Assembly (NCBI GenBank): GCA_047602185.1
Contig: JASGHY010000001.1
Span: 744,001-808,000 of the forward strand
Direction of reading: 5' to 3'
Source of the DNA: PMP191F sp047602185
GTDB lineage: Bacteria; Bacteroidota; Bacteroidia; Chitinophagales; Chitinophagaceae
DNA: 64,000 bases
Shown: positions 43,926-52,969 of the stretch, in pieces
Layout of the letters: every line of letters starts with the position of its first letter
How positions within the stretch are numbered: position 1 is the first letter of the stretch
The notes under the pieces: generated by a model
The model's input: only the letters and a program-made list of their open reading frames with translations
What the model was told of the DNA's origin: nothing
Databases searched by the model: none
Made by a program: the position numbers and the translations under genes

Positions 43926-44627
43926 TTAATTGATCTGTTTGCCCAGTATTTCGTAAAATTTCTCTTCAAAACTGGCACCCAGTGGTATTACTTCTTCACC
44001 AATTGTAATAACCTTGTTGCGGACTGATGCGATCTTACTTAACGATATGATATACGAACGATGAACACGAATAAAATCCGTTTGCGGCAGTTTTTCTGCA
44101 ATAGCCTTTAATGTCATGCGTGCTACAACAGGTTTCTGATCTTTCAGGTGTATTTTCAGATAATCATCCAATCCTTCTATGAATAAAATATCGGCCAGCA
44201 TGATCTTTTGCAATGAATAGTCTACCCTTATGAGGATGTGGTCGGGTTTATTGGCTGTATTCTGATGCTGGTATTGGTAAAATGCTTTTGCTTTTTCAGT
44301 AGCCTGTAAAAAACGCTCTGCTGTAAATGGCTTTAGCAGGTAATCAACCGCATTCAGGTTAAAGCCTTCCAGTGCATATTCACTGTAAGCAGTAGTAAAG
44401 ATCACCATGGTGTGGGGATCCAGTTGTTTCTTAAAATCAATACCTGAAATAGCTGGCATATGAATGTCAAGGAACAACAGGTCCACGGGAAAATTACCGA
44501 TGAACTTCATTGCTTCTTCAGCTTTCGTAAAAGTCTTTACCAGTTCAAGATAGCTGGCCTGTTCGCTGAATCTTTTGATCACAGCCAGTGCAGGGGGTTC
44601 ATCATCCAGTGCTATTGCTTTGATCAT
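43926..44627 (-). CDS. LytTR response regulator
   Basis: 233 residues. Receiver domain: IALDDEPPAL, LLFLDIHMPAISG with Asp54 as the phosphorylation site, VIFTTAYSEYALEGF and the Lys in DYLLKPF. The LytTR DNA-binding domain starts near residue 135 (ILIRVDYSLQKIMLADILFIEGLDDYLKIHL, then FIRVHRSYIISLSKI). It is the partner of the histidine kinase just upstream, with which it overlaps by four bases. Its target could be the DUF3500/HupE pair that follows 123 bases later on the same strand. Confidence 0.95.
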   Translation of the reverse strand: MIKAIALDDEPPALAVIKRFSEQASYLELVKTFTKAEEAMKFIGNFPVDLLFLDIHMPAISGIDFKKQLDPHTMVIFTTAYSEYALEGFNLNAVDYLLKPFTAERFLQATEKAKAFYQYQHQNTANKPDHILIRVDYSLQKIMLADILFIEGLDDYLKIHLKDQKPVVARMTLKAIAEKLPQTDFIRVHRSYIISLSKIASVRNKVITIGEEVIPLGASFEEKFYEILGKQIN

Positions 44628-45673
44628 GCCAGGTCTATTGTCAGGTTAACTGAAAAATGTGTATCGTCGTCTTCGATGTGGAGTGCTGATTTACCGGGAT
44701 ACAAATAATGAAGCCTTGCTGTGGCATTTTTTAAGCCGATGCCTCCTTCCGGGCTGGCAACCGGCGCTACTTTTGTATTGGAGACTGTAAGCCCAAGCTT
44801 TGAGTCAATTGTTGTGATTGCAATGACAATTTCCGAATTTTTATCCGGATTTACACCGTATTTAAAAGCATTTTCTATAAAGGACATCAGCAGTAATGGT
44901 GCAATCCTGAGCTTGTTTTCCGGCGCATCTACATTGTAAACGATCTTAACGGTATCTCCCAAACGGTTTCGCTGAATGGAAACATAATTACCGATATAAT
45001 TGATCTCCTTATCAAGCTCTACAAAATCAGCATCAGAATCCCTGAATACATAGCGCATTAACTCAGACAACTGTATAATAGCATTGGGCGCATCGTCCGA
45101 TTTCTCAATGACCAGTGAATAGATACTGTTAAGTGTATTGAACAGGAAATGCGGGTTGATCTGTGCTTTCAGGAAAGACAACTCTGCACTCAGCTTTTCT
45201 TTCTCCACCCTCAACAGGTGCATCTGGTATTGGATACTGATGCCTGCAAAAGTGGTGATAAGGAAAAGAATAATGTTGTAGTTCATCCCAAACATAATGG
45301 GAGGGCCATCATCCGGCGGACCAGAACGGGGAGGCCCGTGGCCAAAAGGAGGTTCACCCGGTGGTCCGGAATGGGGGGCTCTGCTGAATTGTCCAAAGAA
45401 CTGCGGCACTTTGATAACAATGACTGCGCAGACAATGATGAGCAGAATATACCAGAGGTATTTTTTCCGGATATAGAACTGTGGTACAAAGAGGTAATAA
45501 TTGATGTACGTATAAATGACAAGGAAAATAAACGAGATAAGATGGATAAGGTCTCCTGAATCACTGAAAATAGTTGACATATTGGGCCTGCCTTTGAACG
45601 AAAGCAGGTAGGGCAGGAAATACAGGAAGATCCATAACACCACATGCAGGGAGTATCGTATAAAAGCCGGCAT
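44624..45673 (-). CDS. LytS-type sensor histidine kinase with Pro/His-rich loop
   Basis: 349 residues. Four membrane helices are seen in the first 150 residues. Between helices three and four is an outside loop rich in Pro, Gly and His (APHSGPPGEPPFGHGPP, then RSGPPDDGPP). The kinase part has the His_kinase (Pfam PF06580) site LKAQINPHFLFNTLNSIY, where the His after Pro is phosphorylated, and an HATPase domain with SFIENAFKYGV and GGIGLKNATARL. Such kinases signal to LytTR regulators. The loop could sense a metal ion or an envelope state; this is inference only. Overlaps its regulator gene by four bases. Confidence 0.93.
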   Translation of the reverse strand: MPAFIRYSLHVVLWIFLYFLPYLLSFKGRPNMSTIFSDSGDLIHLISFIFLVIYTYINYYLFVPQFYIRKKYLWYILLIIVCAVIVIKVPQFFGQFSRAPHSGPPGEPPFGHGPPRSGPPDDGPPIMFGMNYNIILFLITTFAGISIQYQMHLLRVEKEKLSAELSFLKAQINPHFLFNTLNSIYSLVIEKSDDAPNAIIQLSELMRYVFRDSDADFVELDKEINYIGNYVSIQRNRLGDTVKIVYNVDAPENKLRIAPLLLMSFIENAFKYGVNPDKNSEIVIAITTIDSKLGLTVSNTKVAPVASPEGGIGLKNATARLHYLYPGKSALHIEDDDTHFSVNLTIDLA

Positions 45674-46058
45674 AATTGTAATAGCTGATTCTCTGCTTTT
45701 TAGACCTTTCAGGTCAGCCAGTGTACAATATTAAGGACTGGAACCAGTAGCGACCAAAACTAAACTCATTTTGAGGCTAAACACCGGAATGTTGCGGTTA
45801 GCAGGAGGGGGTACCGTGTTATCTCATTATTAAGTACTGCCGATCTGAACAATATTGTCAATCTCTGCCCGGCCAAGGTTAAACAGATCTTTCAGAATAC
45901 AACAAAGGTGAATAGATTGGAATTGTTTATACGGTATAGATGAAAACTATTGAAATATAGAATTAATCGATTATGGTTATTGGTTCGAAATCATAATTTT
46001 ACCGCACTGAACAGGTATTCAGTAAGTGTTCATTCAGTATTCTAAACTTATAATAACA
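45674..46058. other. Divergent intergenic region with a solo GACCT palindrome
   Basis: Separates the kinase gene from katG. A palindrome GACCT-TTC-AGGTC occurs near 45702-45716. TAATTTTA at 45994-46001 could be the -7 box of katG but I find no well-placed TTG. I see no OxyR- or PerR-type site. Confidence 0.5.
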
Positions 46059-48335
46059 ATGGGAAAAGAATCTAACGACATCAGTAAATGTCCGTTCCAC
46101 AACGGCAGTATGAAGCATAATAATGTTGGTGGTGGCGGCACCCGTAATATCGACTGGTGGCCTAAGCAATTAAAGCTAAACATCCTTCGCCAGTACTCCA
46201 ACCTGTCTAATCCCATGGAAAAGGACTTTAATTACGCAGAAGCGTTTAAAAGTCTTGACCTGGAAGCTGTAAAGAAAGATCTGCATGCATTGATGACCGA
46301 TTCGCAGGACTGGTGGCCTGCTGACTTCGGACATTATGGCCCGTTGTTTATCCGTATGGCCTGGCATAGCGCAGGTACCTATCGTGTAACTGATGGTCGT
46401 GGTGGCGGTGGTGCAGGGCAGCAGCGTTTTGCCCCGCTCAATAGCTGGCCCGATAACGTGAGTCTCGATAAAGCCCGCAGACTACTGTGGCCTATCAAGC
46501 AGAAATATGGTAACAAAATTTCCTGGGCAGATCTGCTGATCCTTACCGGCAATATAGCGCTGGAGTCCATGGGTTTTAAAACATTTGGCTTTGCCGGCGG
46601 ACGTGAAGATGTGTGGGAAGCTGATGAGTCAGTGTACTGGGGTGCAGAAACTACCTGGCTGGGTGGCGATCTTCGTTATGCGCATGGTTCGCATGGTGTG
46701 GTAGAAGGACATGGTGTGCTGGTGTCTGACGATAATGCAGATGGCAGCATTCATTCACGCAACCTGGAAAAGCCACTGGCTGCTGTGCAGATGGGGTTGA
46801 TCTATGTAAATCCTGAAGGTCCGGATGGTAATCCTGATCCGATTGCTGCAGCCAAAGATATACGTGATACGTTTGGCCGTATGGCGATGAATGATGAAGA
46901 AACAGTAGCCCTGATAGCCGGCGGACACAGTTTTGGTAAAACCCACGGTGCTGCCCCTGCTACTAATGTAGGTAAAGAACCAGAAGCAGCTGAACTGGAA
47001 TTACAGGGCCTGGGCTGGAGCAACAGTTATGGTTCCGGTAAAGGAGCCGATACTATTACCAGCGGCCTGGAAGTGATCTGGACAAAAACGCCTACCAAAT
47101 GGAGTAATAATTTCTTTGAAAACCTGTTTGGTTTTGAATGGGAGCTTACAAAGAGCCCGGCTGGTGCGCACCAATGGGTAGCTAAAAATGCAGAGAACAT
47201 TATTCCTGATGCATATGATGGTGCAAAGAAGCATTTGCCCACTATGTTGACCACCGACCTTTCTTTGCGATTTGACCCGGTATATGAAAAGATCTCCAGG
47301 CGTTTCCTGGAAAATCCCGATGCATTTGCTGACGCATTTGCGCGTGCATGGTTTAAGCTGACCCATCGTGATATGGGACCGCGTGGGCGTTACCTGGGTG
47401 CTGATGTGCCGGCTGAAGTGCTGATCTGGCAGGATCCTATTCCTGCGGTTGATCACAAGCTGGTGGAAGAAAAAGACATTACAGATCTGAAAGCAAAAAT
47501 ATTATCTGCTGGTTTAAGCGTGTCAGAGCTGGTTTCTACAGCGTGGGCTTCCGCTTCTACCTTCCGTGGTTCTGATAAACGCGGCGGTGCCAATGGCGCA
47601 CGTATCCGTTTGGCTCCACAGAAATTCTGGAATGTCAACAATCCTCCGCAATTGCAGAAAGTATTGAGTGCGTTGGAAGGCATTCAGAAAGAATTTAATG
47701 GGGCACAGGCTGGCGGTAAAAAGGTATCACTGGCTGATCTGATCGTTCTTGGCGGTGTGGCTGGTGTAGAAAAAGCTGCTAAAGATGGAGGGCATACTAT
47801 TACGGTTCCGTTTATAGCCGGTCGTATGGATGCTGCACAGGAACAAACTGATGTAGAGTCTGTTGGTTTCCTGGAACCACTGGCAGATGGTTTCCGTAAC
47901 TATCGCAAGCCACAGGTGCGTGTATCTACAGAGGAACTGCTGATCGATAAAGCACATTTGCTTACATTGACAGCACCTGAGTTGACAGTATTGCTTGGTG
48001 GTATGCGTGTACTGGATACCAATTTTGATGGGGGTAAAGAAGGTGTTTTCACAAAACGTCCCGGTCAGCTTAGCAATGATTTCTTTGTAAACCTGCTCGA
48101 TATGAGTACTTCGTGGAAAGCTGTAGGTGCAGACAATGAGTTGTATGAAGGTAGTGACCGCAGTACCGGTAAAGTGAAATGGACTGCTACCCGTGCCGAC
48201 CTGGTGTTTGGTTCTAACTCAGAACTAAGAGCCATTGCAGAAGTGTATGGAAGTTCAGATGCGAAAGATAAGTTTGTGAAGGATTTCGTTGCAGCATGGA
48301 GTAAAGTGATGAACCTGGACAGGTTTGACATTTAA
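46059..48335 (+). CDS. katG: Catalase-peroxidase KatG
   Basis: 758 residues from the ATG at 46059 (MGKESNDISKCPFHNG); the frame extends 33 bases upstream, but this start fits known KatG proteins. The distal heme side has Arg99, Trp102 and His103 in IRMAWHSAGTYR. The Trp-Tyr-Met crosslink unique to KatG is complete: Trp102, Tyr249 in LIYVNPEGPDG and Met275, 26 residues later, in DTFGRMAMND. The proximal His region is LIAGGHSFGKTHG. The C-terminal duplicate domain is also full length. It breaks down hydrogen peroxide in the cytosol. A clean terminator follows. Confidence 0.98.
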   Translation: MGKESNDISKCPFHNGSMKHNNVGGGGTRNIDWWPKQLKLNILRQYSNLSNPMEKDFNYAEAFKSLDLEAVKKDLHALMTDSQDWWPADFGHYGPLFIRMAWHSAGTYRVTDGRGGGGAGQQRFAPLNSWPDNVSLDKARRLLWPIKQKYGNKISWADLLILTGNIALESMGFKTFGFAGGREDVWEADESVYWGAETTWLGGDLRYAHGSHGVVEGHGVLVSDDNADGSIHSRNLEKPLAAVQMGLIYVNPEGPDGNPDPIAAAKDIRDTFGRMAMNDEETVALIAGGHSFGKTHGAAPATNVGKEPEAAELELQGLGWSNSYGSGKGADTITSGLEVIWTKTPTKWSNNFFENLFGFEWELTKSPAGAHQWVAKNAENIIPDAYDGAKKHLPTMLTTDLSLRFDPVYEKISRRFLENPDAFADAFARAWFKLTHRDMGPRGRYLGADVPAEVLIWQDPIPAVDHKLVEEKDITDLKAKILSAGLSVSELVSTAWASASTFRGSDKRGGANGARIRLAPQKFWNVNNPPQLQKVLSALEGIQKEFNGAQAGGKKVSLADLIVLGGVAGVEKAAKDGGHTITVPFIAGRMDAAQEQTDVESVGFLEPLADGFRNYRKPQVRVSTEELLIDKAHLLTLTAPELTVLLGGMRVLDTNFDGGKEGVFTKRPGQLSNDFFVNLLDMSTSWKAVGADNELYEGSDRSTGKVKWTATRADLVFGSNSELRAIAEVYGSSDAKDKFVKDFVAAWSKVMNLDRFDI

Positions 48336-48360
48336 TCTGATTGTGGCATTCATGAATAAT

Positions 48361-48391
48361 AAAAAGGCCTCCGTTAACCGGAGGCTTTTTT
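48361..48391. terminator. Terminator after katG
   Basis: Stem GCCTCCG-TTAAC-CGGAGGC with A run before and T run after; it can work in both directions. Confidence 0.88.
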
Positions 48392-48506
48392 ATGCAAGAG
48401 ATCATTGATGATCTGTTGTAGGTATTGTATTGAATGCAGACTGTTTCACTTACAGAAAGAACTGATATGCCTGTTGTTCCTTAATTTTAAAAATAAGTGA
48501 AAAGGT

Positions 48507-49559
48507 ATGACTGAAAAAGTTGCGATCATTTACCAGGCAAAAACACCTCCCTCAAGAAATGGCATTATCAAGCCGATGAAACCCGGCGGGTATTCAGACA
48601 GTGGGGCAGATATAGCTTACTCACTCCGGAAAAAAGGTGTTACGGTTATTACGCCGGCAGCGCACCCTGCTATTGAGAAGGATTATGATTGGGTATTCCC
48701 TGATATAGCGGAAGGCATACAGGATGCTATTGATAAAGGCGCAAACATCATCTGGCTCAATACCGTACTATATAAAGGGCATCCGATAGAAGCATTTCTT
48801 GAAAAAGGTATTGCTGTGGTGGGGCAGGTTCCTGCTAAAGTGGACCTGTATGATGATAAATGGATCACCAATGCATTGCTGAAGGAGCATGAGCTGCCCA
48901 TTCCACGTTCAGTAATGATCTCTTCTGAAAATATTGCCGGTTATCATGTGGATTTTCCATTTCCGGTGGTAGCAAAACCTATCCGTGGCAGGGGAAGCCA
49001 GGGCGTATCGTTTGTGCAATCAGCGGCAGAGTTGACAAAGGTCTTAAATGACCTTTTTTCATCCGGGGAATACGGCGTATCGTTGTACGTAGAAGAATAT
49101 CTGCCCGGGCAGGAGCTGACTATTACAGTAATGACACCCGGAACATATATTATTGATGGTAAAGAAGTGATCAAAGACAATTACTGGTCGTTGCCGCCTG
49201 TAAAACGTTTTAATCACCAGAACGGAATAGCTCCCTATAATGGCACAGTGGCGGTTATTAACAACAGCGAAGTGTTAGGCAATGATGAGCTGCAACAAGA
49301 AGCGATCAGGCGGCTTTGTATGCAATGTGAACAGGCCGCGAAGTTAACCGGAGCCAGAGCGCCGATCCGTATTGATGGCAGGGCTGATGCAAAAGGGAAA
49401 TACTTTTTGTTTGATCTGAATATGAAACCAAATATGACGGGCGCATCCAGGCCTCATCGTCAGGACCAGGATAGCTTAACGGCATTGGCTGCACGTAAGA
49501 TCGGCTGGAGCTTTGATGACCTGATCGTAAACATGCTACATCAGTATTGGGTAAAGTAA
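48507..49559 (+). CDS. ATP-grasp ligase, D-Ala-D-Ala ligase-like
   Basis: 350 residues. The N-terminus (VAIIYQAKTPPS) and the central ATP-grasp part are seen: LYDDKWITNALLKEHELPIPRS, FPVVAKPIRGRGSQGVSF for the Lys and Gly-rich loop, YVEEYLPGQELTITVM, and at the end FDLNMKPNMTGASRP, close to the metal-binding end motif of D-Ala-D-Ala ligases. It lacks other Ddl motifs, so the true substrate may be another amino acid or peptide. Cytosolic. It stands alone between two terminators. Confidence 0.82.
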   Translation: MTEKVAIIYQAKTPPSRNGIIKPMKPGGYSDSGADIAYSLRKKGVTVITPAAHPAIEKDYDWVFPDIAEGIQDAIDKGANIIWLNTVLYKGHPIEAFLEKGIAVVGQVPAKVDLYDDKWITNALLKEHELPIPRSVMISSENIAGYHVDFPFPVVAKPIRGRGSQGVSFVQSAAELTKVLNDLFSSGEYGVSLYVEEYLPGQELTITVMTPGTYIIDGKEVIKDNYWSLPPVKRFNHQNGIAPYNGTVAVINNSEVLGNDELQQEAIRRLCMQCEQAAKLTGARAPIRIDGRADAKGKYFLFDLNMKPNMTGASRPHRQDQDSLTALAARKIGWSFDDLIVNMLHQYWVK

Positions 49560-49565
49560 CAGCAT

Positions 49566-49592
49566 AAAAAAGCCTCCGTGGAGGAGGCTTTT
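49566..49592. terminator. Terminator between convergent genes
   Basis: Stem GCCTCC-GTGGA-GGAGGC, A run before and T run after. It serves the ligase gene and could also stop transcripts from the SDR gene. Confidence 0.85.
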
Positions 49593-49651
49593 GACCACAA
49601 CTGAACCAATAGAATGGCTGAACAAAAAGTAAAACATTTTATTGCTAAAGA

Positions 49652-50521
49652 TCAATGCGCTGAAAACTTTTCCTGGTTAAACCTGTCTATTTCAGTTGCG
49701 CTGACAGTTAATAATCTTTCGTCTGACAGCGCATAATCTACTTCTTCAGGCCGGTAGATATCTGCGGCAATTTTTTCAACTAATATTTTAGGAAAGAACT
49801 TTGGCAGAAATGCATGTAGCTTGTTGGTGAAACCAGGAATGATCTCTGCTTTTTTATTTAATAACCCTCTCACTGCTATCTGGCCTACATCGTCCGGCTG
49901 CATATCGAATTTTTCTGCCTTTTTCCTCGCTTTCTCATTTAGCCTCGCCCTGTTTACAAAGTCAGTATCAGTGCTGCCGGGAATCAGAACACTCACTGAT
50001 ACCGGTGATCCCAGGAGTTCATACCGCAGGCTCCTTGTAAAGGAAATCACAAAGGCCTTCGATGCTGCGTAAATATTGAAATATGGGATAGACTGGTAAG
50101 CTGTAGTACTGCCTACGTTTAGCAGGTATGCCTGCGTTTGTTTTTTGAGTACAGGGATGTAGGCATGCGATAGTATAACCTGTGCTTTGATATTTACATC
50201 GATCAGGTTCAATTGTTCTGCTAACGAGAGCTGCTCAAAGGAGCCGTTTAGCCCATAACCAGCATTGTTGATAACAATCGCGAGGTTGTGGTGCCAGGGA
50301 GCGGACCAGGAGAGCAGTCTTTCCGGTGCATCTGGTGTAGAAAGATCAAGATGCAGGGCCTGTACTTCAATGTCAAAAGTTGATTCCAGGAACGTTTTTG
50401 TATTGATCAGGCTGGTATTGTCCAGGTCTACCAACAGCAGGTTATACTTTCTGCGTGCCAGTTCGCGGGCAATGCCTTTGCCAATTCCTTTCGCTGCTCC
50501 GGTTACTAATGCGTATGACAT
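49652..50521 (-). CDS. Short-chain dehydrogenase/reductase
   Basis: 289 residues. SDR marks are complete: ALVTGAAKGIGKGIAREL at the N-terminus (cofactor site), VINNAGYG, and the catalytic Ser and Tyr-x3-Lys in NVGSTTAYQSIPYFNIYAASK. The Asp at the end of strand two (LLLVDLDN) suggests NAD(H) over NADP(H). The C-terminal tail is longer than in the shortest SDRs and may help in binding. Substrate is unknown. It follows the dioxygenase gene by 49 bases on the same strand and is probably co-transcribed. Confidence 0.92.
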   Translation of the reverse strand: MSYALVTGAAKGIGKGIARELARRKYNLLLVDLDNTSLINTKTFLESTFDIEVQALHLDLSTPDAPERLLSWSAPWHHNLAIVINNAGYGLNGSFEQLSLAEQLNLIDVNIKAQVILSHAYIPVLKKQTQAYLLNVGSTTAYQSIPYFNIYAASKAFVISFTRSLRYELLGSPVSVSVLIPGSTDTDFVNRARLNEKARKKAEKFDMQPDDVGQIAVRGLLNKKAEIIPGFTNKLHAFLPKFFPKILVEKIAADIYRPEEVDYALSDERLLTVSATEIDRFNQEKFSAH

Positions 50522-50570
50522 GTTGTAAAACTTAAGTTGTAAAATGTATGCTACCTGGTATAAGGACTAT

Positions 50571-51431
50571 CTAGCCTTTCGCTTTCAGGACAAAGGGATT
50601 TAGTTTTGCTGCAAATGGTTTTAGTTTTATCTGTGCCAGTTTATGATAAAACGGGGTAGGACTATCCGCATGTTTGGGTTGATATGCACCGGTAATAATT
50701 GGTATATACATTACCCTGCGACGGCTTTTTTCACCGGTATGGGGCGATTGCTGTACGCGGTGCCATAAGCGTCCATCATGCACTGTTAAGTCGCCTGCTT
50801 CAATATCAAAACCTGCTTCTTTTTTGTCCGGGGTATTATCTATAAAATACTTTTTCCTGAATAATAAACGGAATAACCCTTGTTTGTGCGTGCCGGGTAA
50901 TATACGCAATCCTCCGTTGTCGAATGTGCAATTATCGAGATGCAGTCCAACATTTAGCATCGGTAAGATCCTGGAACCAAGGAACAGATCTCTGGGGCTG
51001 TCTGTATGCCATCCTAATTGCTTGTATTCACTGAAACTGGTATTCTCGTAATGATTTACAACCAGTCCATCTTTTTCATCTTCACCTATGCGGCCTTCAT
51101 GTGGAGCTAGTAGCTTTACCAGCGAGTTCAGACGTGCATCTTTCAGGAAGTCACTTAGTTTTTTGCTGTACTGCGATGTAAAGGCCAATCGCTGGATAAT
51201 TGTATGCCCCTGCTCATTATGGCCAAATTTTAAAGGAATGCCATTTATCTTCTTTACATCGTTTTCTATCAGTAATTGCTGTACCCGTTCTATTTCCTGT
51301 ATATATTCCCTGACAGTTTCTTTTGGAATGAAATTCTTAAAATGAATGACTCCGTATTTATTAAAATAGTTGGTGTGTACATCTGTTACTGTTTCTTCCA
51401 GCCTGAATGTACGAGATTCAAACTTTTTCAT
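50571..51431 (-). CDS. Phytanoyl-CoA dioxygenase family protein
   Basis: 286 residues of the PhyH type, an Fe(II) and 2-oxoglutarate dependent oxygenase. The metal ligands are His and Asp in GWHTDSPRDLFLG, and the distal His in TVHDGRLWHRVQQSPHTG. The Arg in KSRRRVMYIPI fits the 2-oxoglutarate contact. The N-terminal part (YFNKYGVIHFKNFIPKETV) is also typical. Substrate unknown; the SDR that follows may act on the hydroxylated product. The likely promoter is about 300 bases upstream. Confidence 0.9.
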   Translation of the reverse strand: MKKFESRTFRLEETVTDVHTNYFNKYGVIHFKNFIPKETVREYIQEIERVQQLLIENDVKKINGIPLKFGHNEQGHTIIQRLAFTSQYSKKLSDFLKDARLNSLVKLLAPHEGRIGEDEKDGLVVNHYENTSFSEYKQLGWHTDSPRDLFLGSRILPMLNVGLHLDNCTFDNGGLRILPGTHKQGLFRLLFRKKYFIDNTPDKKEAGFDIEAGDLTVHDGRLWHRVQQSPHTGEKSRRRVMYIPIITGAYQPKHADSPTPFYHKLAQIKLKPFAAKLNPFVLKAKG

Positions 51432-51716
51432 ATAATTAAAAGTTGGTAGTTAGGTAATTAAATGCAATAGATTGTTGCATAGAAAATGCAGCGTGCCTGT
51501 GCTATGCACGGGTAATGAAAACAATCTTATCAGAAGTTGGGGGGAGAAAAAAGAGTTATAGACAGGAGGTGCAACAACAACAGCGAAAGGTAAAAGCCGC
51601 GGGGATTGAAGAAGAAACAGCAGTAATAAAGAGAGGCAGGGAAGCGGCAGGCGCTCCTGTATCTGCCGGCGTAAATGGTGGTTGGTGTTGTTCAGTGAGC
51701 ATAATAAAATATATTA

Positions 51717-51766
51717 GTCTACTAAATAGGTAGACAAATATAATCTTTTTTCATTCCTGAACAAAA
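51717..51766 (-). promoter_or_regulatory. Promoter with TetR-like palindromic operator, upstream of the dioxygenase
   Basis: On the minus strand, TTG (51764-51762), 19 bases, then TATATTTG (51742-51735), a full match to the Bacteroidota consensus. GTCTAC-N7-GTAGAC (51717-51735) starts at the last base of the -7 box and covers the start point. The gene-free stretch 51432-51953 shows nothing else; the 5' leader would be about 300 bases. Confidence 0.6.
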
Positions 51767-51953
51767 CTGAAAAATAATAAATACACACAGCCATGCGGGC
51801 TGTTGAGGAATAAGTGGTGAATACTAAACCAAAGCCTTGTGATTCAATGTGTGTGGGTTACTGTAGCGTGGAGCGTGCTGCTGAATATTTACAAAATTAT
51901 GTAATCAGGAGTTTATAAAACAAGTTATTGTTGCTAAAATTCTATGAAAAATG

Positions 51954-52511
51954 TCAGACCCTTAATGAGCCTCGGAACCCTCTTGCGGCGTAATAAGAGT
52001 CTGCTCCATTGTGATAAGTAAATACATGGTCGTAGCGGCGATCGCAAAAGAGTGCGCCACCAAGTTTACGTATGGCAGACGGGGTTACTATCCAGCTGGA
52101 GGTTTTAAGATCGAATTTGCCTAATTGTTGCAACTCGCGGTATTGCTCCTCGGTTAATATTTCAATGCCCATGTCTGCTGCCATATTCATGGCGCTATCG
52201 GCTGGTTTGTGTTCTTTTCTTTTTTCCAATGCTTCATGGTCGTAGCAGATGCTTCTGCGTTCCTTAGGACTTTCCGCAGCGCAATCATAAAAGATGTATT
52301 CATCCGTCTTTTTATCGTAACCAATTACATCGGGTTCGCCACCGGTTGTTTCCATGACATTGAGCGACCAGCATTTTTTGTTATCATCTTCCAGCTTTTT
52401 CTGTATAGCAGCCCATTCAAGCCCTTTGTGACGTTCCATATGTTTTTCAAAACGTGCCTTTAATGTACGGAATAGTGCAGCATTTTGCTCTGGTGATAAT
52501 TTTGCAGCCAT
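51954..52511 (-). CDS. DUF4256 protein
   Basis: 185 residues, without signal peptide. The sequence GLEWAAIQKKLEDDNKKCWSLNVMETTGGEPDVIGYD, and further on FYDCAAESPKERRSICYDHEALEKRKEHKP and LFCDRRYDHVFTYHNGADSYYAARGFRG, matches DUF4256 along its whole length. Function of the family is not known. It is the last gene of the ArsR-led operon, 15 bases after the DUF4345 gene. Confidence 0.85.
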   Translation of the reverse strand: MAAKLSPEQNAALFRTLKARFEKHMERHKGLEWAAIQKKLEDDNKKCWSLNVMETTGGEPDVIGYDKKTDEYIFYDCAAESPKERRSICYDHEALEKRKEHKPADSAMNMAADMGIEILTEEQYRELQQLGKFDLKTSSWIVTPSAIRKLGGALFCDRRYDHVFTYHNGADSYYAARGFRGSLRV

Positions 52512-52526
52512 ACTGATCTTGTTTTT

Positions 52527-52898
52527 TTATCTGAAATATTGCAGGATAATCATAGTGAGACCTACTACGATCTCAAGGATCATGATATAATAAAGGTTCT
52601 TTCCTGCTGAACCAACTTTTATTACTGAATACAATCTGCCCAGGCCTGCACAAATAACAATAAGACCTACCAGGTAAATGAGGGTGTTTATTTCTGTAAT
52701 ATGAAATATCGACCAGATCAGCAGAAAGGTGATCCCGAAATAAATGCCGCTCAGGAACCTGAAGATATTGTCCAGTACAGGCTGGGGTGGGGTGGTCTTG
52801 GGTAAATAGGCCCCTGCGCCTTTTACTAGAAAGTTCGTACCTCCTGCCAGGCATATCAGTGAAAGAATGCCCAATATGATCTGCAGGGATCTTTCCAT
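52527..52898 (-). CDS. DUF4345 membrane protein
   Basis: 123 residues with four hydrophobic helices: LQIILGILSLICLAGGTNFL, NIFRFLSGIYFGITFLLIW, LIYLVGLIVICAGLGRLY and YYIMILEIVVGLTMIILQYF. Pattern and length fit DUF4345. Role unknown, inner membrane. It follows the SRPBCC gene at 52970 by 71 bases, the largest gap in the operon. Confidence 0.82.
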   Translation of the reverse strand: MERSLQIILGILSLICLAGGTNFLVKGAGAYLPKTTPPQPVLDNIFRFLSGIYFGITFLLIWSIFHITEINTLIYLVGLIVICAGLGRLYSVIKVGSAGKNLYYIMILEIVVGLTMIILQYFR

Positions 52899-52969
52899 GG
52901 CGATTGTTTGTATCTAAATTAACTATCCGTTACGAAGGCGCCAAACGTCGGCCTGAATACCCATGTGCC

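Noticed and set aside
46059..48335. Loss of the crosslink Met in KatG
   Set aside because: At first the GLGW region seemed to lack the Met, but counting 26 residues from Tyr249 places Met275 in FGRMAMND, so the site is intact.
51515..51733. 72-residue plus-strand gene
   Set aside because: Low-complexity Lys/Gln/Glu sequence, and its end runs over the promoter and operator of the minus-strand dioxygenase gene.
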